A stretch of 17,323 nt of DNA. It comes from Synechococcales cyanobacterium 340R_concoct_173_sub. GTDB lineage: Bacteria; Cyanobacteriota; Cyanobacteriia; Leptolyngbyales; Leptolyngbyaceae. Numbering within the stretch: position 1 is the first letter of the stretch; the number at the start of each line of letters is the position of its first letter. The notes under the pieces are model-generated. The model was not told the DNA's origin. It made no database searches and worked only from the letters and a program-made list of their open reading frames with translations. A program made the translations under genes and the position numbers. Location of the stretch: the NCBI GenBank assembly GCA_025354065.1, contig JANXNM010000497.1:1-17323 (forward strand). Reading direction: 5' to 3'. This document shows positions 7,579-14,347 of this stretch, piece by piece.

Positions 7579-7600
7579 GTCTATCTTTACATATATAGAC
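7579..7600. promoter_or_regulatory. Inverted repeat over the probable icd -10 box
   Basis: GTCTAT (7579-7584) and ATAGAC (7595-7600) are exact inverted arms 10 nt apart, a spacing that fits a dimeric regulator. The repeat covers the TATATA that I take as the icd -10 element. It does not match the NtcA consensus GTA-N8-TAC. A regulatory role is inference. Confidence 0.35.
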
Positions 7601-7619
7601 AGCAAAAAAAGACCGTAAA
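7592..7619 (-). promoter_or_regulatory. Candidate icd promoter
   Basis: On the minus strand TTTACG (7619-7614) and TATATA (7597-7592) are 16 bp apart, placing a start site roughly 33 nt before the ATG at 7552. The boxes match the sigma-70 consensus only partly. Confidence 0.35.
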
Positions 7620-7633
7620 AAACACTGTGAATA

Positions 7634-7667
7634 AATGATTCTATTTGCTCTAATTCTCAGAATCATT
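7634..7667. repeat. Perfect 9-bp inverted repeat upstream of icd
   Basis: AATGATTCT (7634-7642) and AGAATCATT (7659-7667) are exact inverted copies with a 16-nt loop. On the minus strand the hairpin would follow the end of the gene remnants and precede the icd promoter. It could be an old terminator or part of the icd control region. A T-rich stretch follows on the minus strand, but not immediately. Confidence 0.55.
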
Positions 7668-7817
7668 CATTAAAAAATTTCCAACCACTTCAATCCAATG
7701 CTCAGGTTCTCCGATCGGCAACGGTAAAAAATATAATGGACGCAACTCTCCGCTGCTCGAATCGGGACGCGAAGCACGGGCATAGTCCACCGCACTGCGA
7801 ATCTGTGATGACCACTT
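7650..7817 (-). pseudogene. C-terminal fragment of an unidentified protein, overlapping the kinase remnant
   Basis: In the frame after a TGA at 7820-7818 the minus strand reads 55 codons to TAG 7652-7650, with very protein-like content: SAVDYARASRPDSSSGELRP and PLYFLPLPIGEPEHWIEVVG, ending NFLMNDSEN. It shares the DNA with the non-kinase tail of the frame that carries the histidine-kinase motif. The two read as one broken gene: kinase-like in one frame, then this tail in the next. I do not recognise the family of the tail. No start codon with a ribosome binding site is present. Confidence 0.4.
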
Positions 7818-7942
7818 TCAAGCTGCGAAAAATCTAACATATCGCTAATAATTGCAAGCAATCGTTGACCCCGATCGTGAATAATTTCTACATAGGCACG
7901 TTTGCAAATTTTCTGCCGACAAGCGACGAAGCATAGGAGCGC
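7670..7942 (-). pseudogene. Histidine-kinase HisKA (DHp) remnant
   Basis: The frame is open from just after a TAG at 7945-7943 to 7670. About residues 10-44 read KICKRAYVEIIHDRGQ followed by RLLAIISDMLDFSQLESG, the second helix of a HisKA dimerisation domain (compare the common LLxLINDILDFSKIEAG pattern of hybrid kinases). The phospho-accepting helix with its H-E/D-L-R-T-P motif is missing upstream, and no N, G1 or G2 ATPase boxes follow. After LESG the frame becomes unlike any kinase (HHRFAVRWTMP...), whereas the next frame carries plausible protein sequence to 7650, so a frameshift near 7815 is likely. I read this as a decayed sensor-kinase gene. A TTG at 7861 could start a 63-aa peptide, but this would cut through a helix. 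Confidence 0.6.
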
Positions 7943-8160
7943 CTACAGACTACGATCGTAGCCTCATGTGATAGACTTGTAAAAATGTGACTATAGGTTT
8001 ATTTAACTGCATATCTCATTATCCGAGATAAATGGTGCGAGATAGGCGAAAGTATCGGTTAAATGCCCACATCAGATAAATGACATCTCAATGACATCAG
8101 GCCGCAATATGGGTCCGGTTTACTTAGGACAATAGAATTACTAATTCACGTCAGTTAATA
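7943..8160. other. Spacer between kinase remnant and metallophosphoesterase
   Basis: No recognisable gene continues upstream of the kinase remnant. The stretch holds a perfect 12-bp palindrome CTACGATCGTAG (7950-7961) and AT-rich sequence that probably includes the promoter of the gene at 8161. No RNA gene is seen. Confidence 0.4.
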
Positions 8161-9081
8161 ATGAGCTTTAATCAAACGAGTGTTGACTGGACTCCCGGAA
8201 AAGTTACCCGCGCAATAGAAAAACGATTTAAGAATTTCTTTAAATCTCTCCTGAAGTTTTTTACACTAGGCTTTATTGCATTGTTTCTATTAGTTGTTTA
8301 TGTGCAAAAGGTTGAAATCCTCTGGATAGAGGTTGTGCAGGTTCCTATGATGTTGCCACATTTGTCCCCTGAGCTAGAGGGTTACCGCATTGTTCAGATT
8401 ACCGATATCCATGCTGATGATTGGATGACCGCCGATCGTATTGCAAGTATTACCCGTCAAATTAATGATCAACAGCCCGATCTTGTTGTGCTAACTGGAG
8501 ACTTTGTGACTGGAGATGCCGATCGTTATTCTCCGGCTCTGAAGAGTTTTTCTCAACTCAAAGCTCCCGATGGTTCAATAGCAATTTTGGGCAACCACGA
8601 CGAAGCGACCGACCCACTTCTAATCACCAACGTCCTAGAATCAAGTGGCGTTCGAGTATTACAAAATCAAGTCATCACAATCACTAGCAAAGGCGCACCG
8701 TTAAATATTGCTGGGTTGGGAGATGCTTGGAGTGGCAAAGATGATATGGAAAAAGTGTTACAACAGCTTCCCGGAATTGGAGCATCCATCATGCTGGCCC
8801 ATGAACCCGATGTCGCCGATCGTACTGCTGAAACTGGAAAATTTGACCTTCAGCTTTCCGGCCATTCCCACGGCGGGCAAGTCAATTTACCGTTTATCAA
8901 ACTCGTAACGCCGCCATTGGGTCACAAATACCCCCTTGGCCAATACCAAATCGCAGATTTAATCCAATACACCAGTCGCGGGGTTGGAACATCCGGCATC
9001 CGAGTTCGGTTTAACTGTCGCCCCGAGATCACAGTCCTGACGCTCCATGTGCCCACTCCTGAATCGACCAATATTCTATAA
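8161..9081 (+). CDS. Membrane-anchored calcineurin-like metallophosphoesterase
   Basis: This 306-aa protein belongs to the calcineurin-like phosphoesterase superfamily, YkuE/YaeI-like group. A single hydrophobic segment at about 30-49 (LLKFFTLGFIALFLLVVYVQ) after a basic N-terminus anchors it with the catalytic domain most likely outside the cytoplasm. The metal-ligand motifs appear in order: TDIHAD (D82, H84), GDF (D114), GNHDE (N145, H146, D147), LAHEPD (H214) and GHSHGGQ (H235, H237). All expected residues for a two-metal centre are present, so it should be an active hydrolase. Relatives act on phospholipid head groups, lipid A precursors or wall polymers; the substrate here cannot be read from sequence. 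The ATG at 8161 has no clear ribosome binding site. It is convergent with the next gene and ends just before a possible terminator. Confidence 0.9.
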   Translation: MSFNQTSVDWTPGKVTRAIEKRFKNFFKSLLKFFTLGFIALFLLVVYVQKVEILWIEVVQVPMMLPHLSPELEGYRIVQITDIHADDWMTADRIASITRQINDQQPDLVVLTGDFVTGDADRYSPALKSFSQLKAPDGSIAILGNHDEATDPLLITNVLESSGVRVLQNQVITITSKGAPLNIAGLGDAWSGKDDMEKVLQQLPGIGASIMLAHEPDVADRTAETGKFDLQLSGHSHGGQVNLPFIKLVTPPLGHKYPLGQYQIADLIQYTSRGVGTSGIRVRFNCRPEITVLTLHVPTPESTNIL

Positions 9082-9106
9082 TGGATTATAGGGTGATCCT
9101 ATTTTT
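9076..9106 (+). terminator. Possible intrinsic terminator after the metallophosphoesterase
   Basis: Two overlapping hairpins occur at the stop codon: CTATAAT-GG-ATTATAG (9076-9091) and ATAGG-GTGAT-CCTAT (9088-9102). The second is followed by a run of T ending at 9106. The stems are AT-rich and short, so termination would be modest. Confidence 0.4.
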
Positions 9107-9116
9107 ATAGTGATTC

Positions 9117-9689
9117 TTATGCCGCAACTATAGTCTCCTTTTCAGACCGTCGCGACGAGATAACTTGACGAGATAGAGATCCTGAAGAAACCACCGATTT
9201 AGATTCAATAATCCAGGATTTAATACCGTCATCATTGAACCCTAAGCTATTAAGTTTGGGAACTGTCATCGTTCTTCGCCCAAACTTAATCCGTTCACCC
9301 GCCACATAGATTTTTAGCGTGCAGCCCGTGCGATGATCCCAGAACATCCGATCGTTTTCCGACATAGGCTTGATGCGCTGGTGAATACAAACATTTAGAA
9401 AGTGATCATAACTTTCAGCCGACATGATCAATTCAATAGATGTTCCACTAGCAGAAGATAGAGCCGTCAGAGCAACAGCCGACTGCCCAGCAATGGCATG
9501 ATCAATCCGCATTCGATTAAGACTACGAGACAAAAATATAATGCTATTGAATAGGTCTCCACATTGTGAGTAGTTTAGTGAATAACTAGGCTTCTTCACT
9601 AAGACTGACTGGACTGGCGACTGACCTAATTCCTGATTTTTTAGTGAATCAGCAAGATTTTGACCTATTACATTTCTCTTAGAAATCAT
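9117..9689 (-). CDS. Unknown 190-aa protein, possible degenerate nucleotidyltransferase fold
   Basis: The start at ATG 9689-9687 is well supported by AGGGG at 9700-9696, six bases upstream. I do not recognise a named family. The centre (about 45-150) follows the layout of small MNT/AbiEii-like nucleotidyltransferase proteins: a helix, then HAIAGQSAVALTAL (64-77, compare the G-G-x-A-V-x-x-H block), then a strand SIELIM (84-89) where active enzymes have a DxD-type pair, then TGCTLKIYV (121-129) and a FGRRTMTVPKLNSLGF segment like the V-P-x-x-E/L block. No D-x-D is present, so if the fold is right the protein is probably not a catalyst. N-terminal 45 residues and the Ser/Arg-rich C-terminal 30 look disordered. 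No antitoxin-like partner gene is adjacent; the 362 bp upstream are non-coding. Confidence 0.6.
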   Translation of the reverse strand: MISKRNVIGQNLADSLKNQELGQSPVQSVLVKKPSYSLNYSQCGDLFNSIIFLSRSLNRMRIDHAIAGQSAVALTALSSASGTSIELIMSAESYDHFLNVCIHQRIKPMSENDRMFWDHRTGCTLKIYVAGERIKFGRRTMTVPKLNSLGFNDDGIKSWIIESKSVVSSGSLSRQVISSRRSEKETIVAA

Positions 9690-10051
9690 TAGAATCCCCT
9701 TTTAACTCGGCTAGTTGAATTGACCGACTGGTAAATGCGTGATGACGACTCGATATTCAGAAAATCAACCTAGGTCTTGACATGTTGAGGAAACGACACG
9801 AGCAGTCTCGAAGATTCGATATTGCTTGAAGTTTTGGGCATGAGCAACTAGACATGTGCTATAAATCAAATTTCACCTGTGACTTATACACCGCTGCCTG
9901 TATTTTCCATTTACCAACGATAAAAAGATTTAGCATTGAATTAAAAAATATTTTATACAGGAATCATGTACAAACTATGGAGCCATGAAACCCATAGATC
10001 ATATATACACTACATTTATGATCAGCATTGAACGCTTCACAATATGAAGTA
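9690..10051. other. Non-coding stretch upstream of the 190-aa gene
   Basis: This 362-bp region lies between the 190-aa gene (minus) and the end of the HpnI-like gene (minus). Its half nearer 10051 is strongly AT-rich (for example around 9930-9960). It contains a small hairpin CTTCA-CAATA-TGAAG at 10036-10050 just beyond the HpnI-like stop, too short to call a terminator. I see no reading frame, RNA gene or repeat. Confidence 0.4.
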
Positions 10052-11221
10052 TTAACCTGTTATCTGTGAAATGATACCGTCTGCTTCAATTTTCAGATGT
10101 CGCCCTCGCCACAAAATACGATCTCCCCAAGAACCGATTAGCCATGTCACAAAGCTTACACAATCTCGTACGAGAAGCCACGGAAACCAGGCCATAATTT
10201 GGCTCGCATCTATGGTCCAACAAACGATCGCAGCTTGTAAATAACGCAGCACAAGCAACCCAAAACTCACTTGTTGCATCCAGAGTGGAATTCTTGGAAA
10301 TGGAAATGAAACAGCTATTAAAATCAGTGCATATACTGAACCAAAACAAAACAACATTGTGTGGTATGACCTACCCCTATTAAATCGAATTGTACGTGAC
10401 CATCGCAATTCGCGTGTATACAGTTGATGCAAATTTTCGTTACCCGTATCGGATTCTAGAATGCTAGATAGAATTTCTATCTTTGCTCCCGCTTGAGCAC
10501 AACGTTTGCCGAGATTGTAGTCTGAACCAATCCGATCGAGATGGATACCGCCCGATCGCTCCAAAGTATTCCGGTGCAATGCGATCGTCATGCCAATAGC
10601 AAACCTTACACCGCCGTCAAGTTTGCGAGCAATCAAGGCGCTGGGAATGAAGTCACAACATCGATTCAGGGATGCGATCGCACTAGTTAGTGTTTTTGGC
10701 TGGCGGGCGATGAAGGCACAAGTAATCACATCTGCATGATGATGAACTAAGGGATACATTACCTGCCAAATATAATGAGGCGTTACGGAAATGTCGCTGT
10801 CGGCAAAGATGAGCCATTCGTGGTGAGAGGCTTCGAGAAGATAGCTCAATGTACTGTCTTTGTAGTTAGCTCCACGGGGCGGCAGGTCGATGAAGAGTCG
10901 GACCCGATCGGGATAGGTCTTTTGAATCCTTTGCAGAATCGGGATTGCGGGATCCTGCGAGTCAGCGATCCCAAACAGAACCTCATAGCTTCCGCAGTCG
11001 ATTTGTCGGCAGAAGGCTTCCCAGTTGCGCGCAGCCCGATCGTCCAAGCCGCAGATTGGGACCAGTAAGGAAACAGATGCAGATATGACAGCGCGGTCAT
11101 GGGTTGGGGCGATCTTTTTTCGTTGCCATGGTTTGAAAAAGTCCAGCGTCGCCCAAATGCAGGCGATATAAAACAAGCCACAGCCCGCAAACAATGCGCT
11201 AATTAAGATTTCTACAATCAT
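10052..11221 (-). CDS. hpnI: GT21 family glycosyltransferase, ceramide glucosyltransferase / HpnI-like
   Basis: The 389-aa protein transfers a sugar from a nucleotide donor to a membrane lipid. It has an N-terminal helix (about 3-28), a cytoplasmic GT-A domain and three C-terminal hydrophobic segments (about 287-365). GT21 features are all visible: SVSLLVPICGLD (49-60), YEVLFGIADSQDPA (79-92), the FADSDISV metal motif (139-146), the base residue region RIGSDYNLG (230-238) and the (R/Q)xxRW motif as RELRW (270-274). The tail WRGRHLKIEADG is typical of HpnI, which adds N-acetylglucosamine to bacteriohopanetetrol; no other hopanoid gene is nearby, so the acceptor is inferred. I chose ATG 11221-11219 because GGAGG lies eight bases upstream; the in-frame GTG at 11236 overlaps that site. 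NurA ends 33 bp upstream, suggesting one operon. Confidence 0.82.
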   Translation of the reverse strand: MIVEILISALFAGCGLFYIACIWATLDFFKPWQRKKIAPTHDRAVISASVSLLVPICGLDDRAARNWEAFCRQIDCGSYEVLFGIADSQDPAIPILQRIQKTYPDRVRLFIDLPPRGANYKDSTLSYLLEASHHEWLIFADSDISVTPHYIWQVMYPLVHHHADVITCAFIARQPKTLTSAIASLNRCCDFIPSALIARKLDGGVRFAIGMTIALHRNTLERSGGIHLDRIGSDYNLGKRCAQAGAKIEILSSILESDTGNENLHQLYTRELRWSRTIRFNRGRSYHTMLFCFGSVYALILIAVSFPFPRIPLWMQQVSFGLLVLRYLQAAIVCWTIDASQIMAWFPWLLVRDCVSFVTWLIGSWGDRILWRGRHLKIEADGIISQITG

Positions 11222-11254
11222 TCTCTGCGCCTCCACAACATCATGACTATTGTT

Positions 11255-12637
11255 TTAAGCAATACTGCCGCGTTTTCTAGCCTCTTTGTAAGAAGTTCCC
11301 ACATTGCGAATTCCAGCCCTAATCATCTGTTGTTCTAGTAGGGCAAAAAATCGCGATCGATCGCCCCCACGTACCACCGCCTGATTGTGGGCCTCAGCCA
11401 GCGCAACCGGATACCCATATCCCTTCATCACCTGCGCCAAAACTAAACTCAAGGCCGAACTCAGCAAGGCATTATCCATCGCAACCCATTCCGGGACTTC
11501 TACCCGTGCCACTTCGCTGCCGACATGAACATAGCAAAAGTAAATGCATTGTTCTTCATAAAAGCTCTGAATTTTTGCAGAACTTTTCCACAACGGCGAT
11601 CGTTCCCCTGGCTTTAACAATCTTCCCCACAAGGCACTATCTCGCAACGGTTCTAGCACTTGACAGGGCGCTTTATCGGGAAGATTGTTGCAGTGACTCA
11701 TACAGTCAGGAGCCGTATAGGGACAGGTTTGAAGCCGTAAAAAGTTGATACTTTCACCACTACGAGACGCGCTGATATAGCCCACCATTGGCACACGGGC
11801 ACGTTGTAACGATCGCCATGCTGCCAAAATCGGTTGCAAAATTTGGTCTCGTGCTTCGCTGGGGAGTTGTTCTAAAAACCAATAAATCAATGATCCATCC
11901 ACCATGGCGATCGTGGGGACGGCGATACTGGTGCCTGTTTGGGGGGTAGTCGGGGTGCTTTCGGGTTCGGCAATTAACGAAAGTTGCTGGGATGATTTTT
12001 TAAGCCGTTTGGGACTGGCGATCGGTTCTATCTCAGGTTCTATGGTCTTAGCCATCAGATCCAATAAAGGAAGATCCGACGGTAGATGAACGCCCCGAAG
12101 CAGAGGATTTTGATGAAGTCTAGATTGATGGTGATGGGCATATTGAGCGAGTTCAGCCAAAACTTCGATTTCGGTAATCGTCCGACGATAACTCATCCAT
12201 TCTTCCGTGCGAATGCCCCACTGCCGCGATACAAATAAGTCTTCAGGTCGATAGAATACTTCTGGAATGCTATCAAGAAGAGGCTGTTTGCCTTGGCCAT
12301 AGTGCAGAACGATGCGACCTGTGTTGATTAAGTAACAGTAGGCAATTTCGTGATGGCTGGGTGCAATTTGGGATCCATCTGTGGCGATGACGGTGTGGGC
12401 CTGAGGTGCCGAGGGAATAGCGGCGCGAGTTTCTAAGCCTTCAACCGGAATAGCGGCGGTAAAAATTAGCCGATCGCGCCAATGGTCCTGACGATCGACC
12501 AAATCCGCCTGTATGGTTTGGGCTTGGGCAATCAGAATTTCGGCATAGTCGAGTTTCTGTTTCAGAGCCGTTGATTCATTGGCCAAATGTTGACTAATGC
12601 CTTGCATCTGCCGTGCTAACTGATTAAAGTCGAGCAT
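11255..12637 (-). CDS. nurA: NurA-domain nuclease
   Basis: The 460-aa protein matches the NurA family, a manganese-dependent 5'-3' nuclease with an RNase H-like core that works with the HerA translocase on DNA ends in archaea. Key motifs are present: the first catalytic acid in HTVIATDGSQIAPSHHE (81-97, D87), the second in PTIAMVDGSLIYWFLEQLP (241-259, D247) and the C-terminal YPVALAEAHNQAVVRGGDR (409-427). Residues about 196-240 are a charged, Pro/Thr-rich insertion. A cysteine cluster C305, C312, C316, C325 lies between the last two motifs and could bind metal. No herA is in the window, as is common for cyanobacterial NurA. The ATG at 12637 lacks a clear ribosome binding site. The HpnI-like gene follows 33 bp downstream. 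Confidence 0.88.
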   Translation of the reverse strand: MLDFNQLARQMQGISQHLANESTALKQKLDYAEILIAQAQTIQADLVDRQDHWRDRLIFTAAIPVEGLETRAAIPSAPQAHTVIATDGSQIAPSHHEIAYCYLINTGRIVLHYGQGKQPLLDSIPEVFYRPEDLFVSRQWGIRTEEWMSYRRTITEIEVLAELAQYAHHHQSRLHQNPLLRGVHLPSDLPLLDLMAKTIEPEIEPIASPKRLKKSSQQLSLIAEPESTPTTPQTGTSIAVPTIAMVDGSLIYWFLEQLPSEARDQILQPILAAWRSLQRARVPMVGYISASRSGESINFLRLQTCPYTAPDCMSHCNNLPDKAPCQVLEPLRDSALWGRLLKPGERSPLWKSSAKIQSFYEEQCIYFCYVHVGSEVARVEVPEWVAMDNALLSSALSLVLAQVMKGYGYPVALAEAHNQAVVRGGDRSRFFALLEQQMIRAGIRNVGTSYKEARKRGSIA

Positions 12638-12713
12638 GTTCTGTGTTGATCAGATGGTATTAACAAAATAGTTCTTGCGTACCATCATAACGGAAGGCAC
12701 GAATAAATTATCT

Positions 12714-12754
12714 AACTCAGGCATTTAGAAACTCAGGCATTTAGAAACTCAGGT
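12714..12754. repeat. 16-bp tandem repeat, ~2.5 copies, across the HAD gene stop codon
   Basis: AACTCAGGCATTTAGA occurs at 12714-12729 and 12730-12745, followed by a partial third copy to about 12753. The last copy holds the natural end of the HAD gene (LPEFLNA and its stop), so the duplications extend into the 3' flank without changing the protein. Confidence 0.88.
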
Positions 12755-13473
12755 AATGTCACAAGCTGAATCCGATCGCTCTTTTGGGCTAGGTCATGAT
12801 CTCTCGGAAGGCTATATCCCCAATCAGCAAACAACAACTCTACTGAATTGAGTTTAGCGTGGGTCGCGATCGTTTGTAAGGTCTTAAGCCGATCTTCAAT
12901 GAATGTGATGTGGCTATAGTGGGGCAACAATTCTATTAAGGTCTCATATTTGGGGCGCTGTTTTTCTTTACCATAAATTTGGCTAGGCTCAAGGTTAACA
13001 CCGTTACGATCGAGCAATGCTTTAATAAACCGTGCTTCTTTGGTACTAATGATAATGAAATGATCCAGCGATTTTAAATAGTCGAGCATTCCTGGATAAA
13101 AATCATGTAGAGACAGCCATTGTTCTAAATCCTGTTCAATCCACCGATCGCGAACTTCATCTACAACTTGCCCCACATCCAGCGGACTCAGCCGATGGTG
13201 ATGCAATAGCTCTAATGCAATGTTTGACCAGTCACTTAAAATATTAGACTCTGTGAATCCCGATTCCAACGCATGAATAACAACAGGCATTTCCCAGCCC
13301 GTTTCAACCACCGGACGCAACCGAGAAAATGCGTTTTCTAACTCTCTAGAAGGCAGATCGCGATCGTGGCCCCAAATCTTAATGTAAACCTGCCAAGAGG
13401 TTTGAAAATACTCACGTAGTCCATTACAAACTACACCATCGAAGTCAAACGCCAATACTCTAAATAACGACAT
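12733..13473 (-). CDS. HAD-superfamily hydrolase
   Basis: The 246-aa protein has all four haloacid dehalogenase motifs: I, LAFDFDGVVCNG with nucleophile D10 and acid/base D12; II, IIISTKEA (S143 or T144); III, a lysine in IYGKEKQRPK (K169-K175); IV, ITFIEDR (E193, D194). An alpha-helical cap lies between motif I and II (about 18-125), the C1-cap arrangement of phosphoglycolate-phosphatase-like enzymes. It should hydrolyse a small phosphorylated metabolite, which cannot be named from sequence. The start is supported by AGGG five bases upstream. tRNA-Gln lies 91 bp upstream on the same strand with no obvious terminator between, so read-through is possible. A short tandem duplication spans the stop codon. 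Confidence 0.88.
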   Translation of the reverse strand: MSLFRVLAFDFDGVVCNGLREYFQTSWQVYIKIWGHDRDLPSRELENAFSRLRPVVETGWEMPVVIHALESGFTESNILSDWSNIALELLHHHRLSPLDVGQVVDEVRDRWIEQDLEQWLSLHDFYPGMLDYLKSLDHFIIISTKEARFIKALLDRNGVNLEPSQIYGKEKQRPKYETLIELLPHYSHITFIEDRLKTLQTIATHAKLNSVELLFADWGYSLPRDHDLAQKSDRIQLVTLPEFLNA

Positions 13474-13564
13474 CGCTACCCTAGACCCAGATAGTACAAT
13501 TATGAACTAATCACTGCATTTTCTATTCACTCATCCAAATCTATTCCATCAATTCTATCTAAAA

Positions 13565-13636
13565 CTGGGGCGCTAGGATTCGAACCTAGGAATGCCGAGA
13601 CCAAAACCCGGTGCCTTACCACTTGGCGACGCCCCA
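13565..13636 (-). tRNA. trnQ-UUG: tRNA-Gln (anticodon UUG)
   Basis: The 72-nt minus-strand sequence folds cleanly: acceptor TGGGGCG/CGCCCCA, a 3-bp D stem GCC/GGC, anticodon stem CCGGG/CTCGG with loop TTTTGGT (anticodon TTG), and T arm CTAGG-TTCGAAT-CCTAG, ending in discriminator G. CCA is not encoded: TTTT follows directly, so CCA is added after transcription. The U1-A72 opening of the acceptor stem is typical of tRNA-Gln. Confidence 0.97.
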
Positions 13637-13654
13637 TTGCGTTCCACGTCAACA

Positions 13655-13685
13655 AATATAGCAGACTACCCTAGGTTGCTGTCAA
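13655..13685 (-). promoter_or_regulatory. Promoter of tRNA-Gln
   Basis: On the minus strand a perfect TTGACA (13685-13680) and TATATT (13660-13655) are 19 bp apart. The long spacer is partly compensated by TG one base before the -10 (TGCTATATT). Transcription would begin about 12 nt before the mature tRNA 5' end. Confidence 0.5.
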
Positions 13686-13808
13686 TACTTTTTACGTGTT
13701 TTATTCCGAGAGCGGCTTTTGAAATAAATCTTCTGTTTTGTCGTGTTATTTTAGGGTTCTAGGAAAGGTGTGATTCCTAAAGAATGTGCATTTTGAGGAG
13801 TTAGCCGC

Positions 13809-14252
13809 GTGAATGCAGTAGAACAAGCGAATACTCTTGAAAATGCGACTAAGATCGCTACTGTCGTCAATATTTTTAAACGATCGTTCCCGGATGCAAC
13901 ATCTGACCTGAAGCCATGGGCAACGGATCTGGACACTCGGGAACAGGTGGATCCTCATTCTATTGATATAGGATTTCACTTCCCCGGCTGGAGTCGTCGG
14001 TATCAATGTCGTAGTGTGTTGGTCCAGGTGCGCTTTTACCGTGATCCGGAGTCAAAGGAACGACGGGCAATAGGGGCGGAAGTGGCAGGCTTTAATCATG
14101 TGGGCGAACAGTGGCGGCTCTCTACGGTGAAGGATTGGTGCTTTGTTGGGGCGGCCACACCAGAGGATGAGCCTCAGAGTGCGCTGAAGTTTTTCTGTCG
14201 TGAGTTGTTGACAGTATTTAATCATCGCGAGTCAGATACGTCCTCGATGTAG
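13809..14252 (+). CDS. Unrecognised 147-aa protein
   Basis: The frame starts at GTG 13809, eight bases after a strong GAGGAG ribosome binding site (13795-13800); the nearby ATG at 13813 is out of frame, so GTG is the real start. The protein is soluble and has no signal peptide or membrane segment. The middle reads DIGFHFPGWSRRYQCR, LVQVRFYRDPESKERRAIGA and NHVGEQWRLSTVKDW: alternating charged and aromatic residues that look like a compact beta-rich domain. The N-terminal 35 residues are probably helical. It has the feel of a conserved cyanobacterial hypothetical protein, but I cannot assign a function. It is convergent with the glycosyltransferase at 14348 and divergent from the tRNA-Gln. Confidence 0.8.
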   Translation: MNAVEQANTLENATKIATVVNIFKRSFPDATSDLKPWATDLDTREQVDPHSIDIGFHFPGWSRRYQCRSVLVQVRFYRDPESKERRAIGAEVAGFNHVGEQWRLSTVKDWCFVGAATPEDEPQSALKFFCRELLTVFNHRESDTSSM

Positions 14253-14272
14253 GGTCTTTGGTATGGGCACGT

Positions 14273-14306
14273 AAAAAATTAGCCATGTCTACGATCGGAC
14301 ATGACT
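14273..14306 (-). terminator. Intrinsic terminator of the GT2 glycosyltransferase gene
   Basis: Read on the minus strand, a hairpin with a CATGTC/GACATG core (14298-14303 and 14284-14289), extended by two more pairs beyond a mismatch, is followed after two bases by six T (14278-14273). It sits about 40 bp after the glycosyltransferase stop. The loop contains CGATCG. Confidence 0.55.
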
Positions 14307-14347
14307 GAGTTGAGGATCTATTTAACTAAACAATCAGAACTCTCATT

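Noticed and set aside
7552..7666. N-terminal extension of the isocitrate dehydrogenase to 7666
   Set aside because: The extra 38 residues are unlike the family, which starts at [11 protein letters not shown], and the stretch carries the likely promoter and inverted repeats.
9117..10051. Toxin-antitoxin system built on the nucleotidyltransferase-like protein
   Set aside because: There is no adjacent partner gene; the 362 bp upstream are non-coding and the catalytic acids are missing.
13565..13636. tRNA-Gln as an integration site for a mobile element
   Set aside because: No integrase, no repeated 3' tRNA segment and no foreign-looking block next to it.
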